Shown piece by piece: positions 62,482 to 64,000 of a DNA stretch of 64,000 bases. The stretch comes from Bombus terrestris. Its lineage: Eukaryota > Arthropoda > Insecta > Hymenoptera > Apidae. Under the pieces are notes generated by a model, which saw only the letters and a list, made by a program, of their open reading frames with translations, made no database searches and was not told where the DNA came from. Every line of letters begins with the position of its first letter. Position 1 is the stretch's first letter. The translations under genes and the position numbers were made by a program. The stretch spans positions 2,108,001 through 2,172,000 of the forward strand of contig NC_063279.1 of NCBI RefSeq assembly GCF_910591885.1, in the 5' to 3' direction.

Positions 62482-64000
62482 AAGTACCGAGCGGCACGTG
62501 GAACGAGTAGGGAAACGGGAAAGTGCAAACATATGGTAAAAAAAGAAGAGAAACACGTTGAACGACGAAAAGAGAAAATCACCACACAGCGCGATAAGCC
62601 CGAGGCGATTATCAGCTGTGCAAACGTTCGCTCAAAGGAATTTGTAAAATCAACATTTGTCCAAGATGTTGAAGAACATGTTTAATGAATCTCCGAAGCA
62701 GCGAGAGCATCGTAGATACTTAATAATGTCTGGCAGTTGATTTTCGTACTTGATTACGCTGTTCGATGTGATCGACATTGGAAACAACGATTTCCGACAA
62801 CGGCAGCACGCTGTCTCGTTTTTTTGGAACGAAATGGCGCGGCGCGGCGCGGCGCAGCGGCGGTAGACCGTCCCGCGAGAGAATATCGATTCGGCTGCCG
62901 GCGACGGAGCGTGCGGTTTCTTCGTAAAACTCTTTTAGCCGACTGCCTCTAGATTTTCCTTCTTTCGACGAAAATTAAAAACTGACGCTTTAACAGCCTT
63001 ATTCCCCTCCCCCCATTTCTGCTTTTCCCTTTCTTTTCTTTTTTGGTTCCTATACCGTTGATTACACGAAAATACCGGCACAGCTACGCAACCTGGATAA
63101 TCGTAAGAAACATCGAGTAACATGGGCGATTAGTTTTGACGACAAAGACTACAAGATCGATCGCGAGGAATTTGCCGTTAAAATCGTAGTTGTCACGGCC
63201 GTGTTTCGAACCCGTAACAAACCTCGTTCGAGTAAATGTTTCGAGTAGATTGTCGCTTTTCGCGAACGAATACAAATACGCGGGTATATACGTTAATGCG
63301 ATTGGAATGCCACTGAAATTAAAGCTACCTTTCACGGGAATGTAATGACTCTTTATAAACTCCGACGTAACCCCTGTTTCCTCGGGCCACGCGGCACACT
63401 TGGTTGCCATCACACACAGTCGTGTCCTACTTTCTTGGAATATTCGAGTAACCGAGTATCGGTAGATAACGCGTGTTTAACGCGCGTTTAAACCGTCACG
63501 CTGTTACGTCGTCCAATACCGATTCTATTTGCTCTTAGTTGCTTCTTAATTACGTTGTAATCAGTTGTATCGAATCGCGGAAGAGTAGCTTTTAGCAGCT
63601 GGTGTTCGTTCTGCGGTTTTCTATTCTCGAACCGGGACAAGATTAGATCGAAACCGAACGTGGCATTGATCAATCTCGATACCGCTGCATGCTTTTCGCC
63701 GTTAGATGGAATTTTTTAGCGAGAGGATGTAGAAATAGAAAGTCGAGAATATATCATTTCGAGAATATTTGAGAATATAGAGTAAGTAAAGTTGCTGTAC
63801 GATTCCTTTGATCGTTTGGTTGGAAGAAAAGAAGGGAAACATTGATGCTCCAGCCGCACGCGCACGGTTCCTTTCGTCATCGTTTGACCGCGTGCGCGTC
63901 ATACGTCGCGAGTCCTCTTTTCTCTATTCGTTGCGCCACCGGCCTCTTTCAATCCTGCACACCATTTCCCTCCGCTCCCTCCGTTCGACAGAAACCCCAC

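Larger units (their letters stand above)
54042..64000. other. CpG-rich, repeat-dense region without a supported gene
   Basis: Apart from the simple repeats listed separately, no exon could be supported by homology or by splice and phase agreement. The sequence is rich in TCGA, CGAACG and similar CpG words. It may be a long intron of the gene begun at 53930, intergenic DNA, or regulatory DNA. Confidence 0.45.

Noticed and set aside
62169..62685. 138-residue frames with CPVPRAPCP-type repeats
   Set aside because: Translation of GGGGCAC and GCGAGTT repeats; both strands open.
1..64000. CRISPR arrays, rRNA, tRNA genes, intact transposons or viral insertions
   Set aside because: Looked for by eye on both strands; none recognised. 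A structure-based tRNA search and a repeat-library search would be needed to exclude degraded copies.

Overview
This window looks like insect nuclear DNA, most likely from a hymenopteran and probably a bee. Genes are split by many short AT-rich introns with GT/AG borders, CpG is plentiful, and several proteins match insect families: the eye-pigment ABC transporters white and scarlet, MSH4, a RhoGAP19D/ARHGAP21-23 type GAP, a ZNF236-like protein, TRMT44, LYRM9 and a FLAD1-like protein. No bacterial operon logic, CRISPR array, rRNA, tRNA or intact transposon was recognised. The species is inferred from gene family content and base composition only.

Layout. 1-834 (+): last four exons of the ABCG half-transporter white. 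2506-6231 (+): complete 14-exon scarlet, its functional partner, in tandem. 7071-12075 (-): MSH4, a meiotic MutS homologue with a long repeat-bearing C-terminal extension, convergent with scarlet. 13396-26286 (-): a PDZ-PH-RhoGAP protein with at least 20 coding exons, three possible 3' ends and serine-rich repeats. 30380-38382 (+): a 24-exon protein with 26 C2H2 zinc fingers. 38689-40671 (-): TRMT44 tRNA methyltransferase. 40759-41330 (-): LYRM9. 41817-43916 (+): FLAD1-like protein, divergent from LYRM9, whose FAD-synthase domain looks degenerate. 44112-44490 (+): a small unrecognised candidate ORF.

From about 45.8 kb to the end the sequence turns CpG-rich and full of microsatellites and purine or pyrimidine tracts. 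It carries only one persuasive candidate coding exon (53930-54041, +). This is most simply the 5' regulatory or long-intron part of a large gene reaching beyond the window.

Functionally, white and scarlet products are known to pair for import of ommochrome precursors into pigment granules, so their linkage here is notable. The other genes are housekeeping or regulatory and not obviously one pathway. Exon borders were checked by hand for reading phase: the total lengths of scarlet, MSH4, RhoGAP (all three ends), ZNF236-like, TRMT44, LYRM9 and FLAD1-like are each divisible by three.
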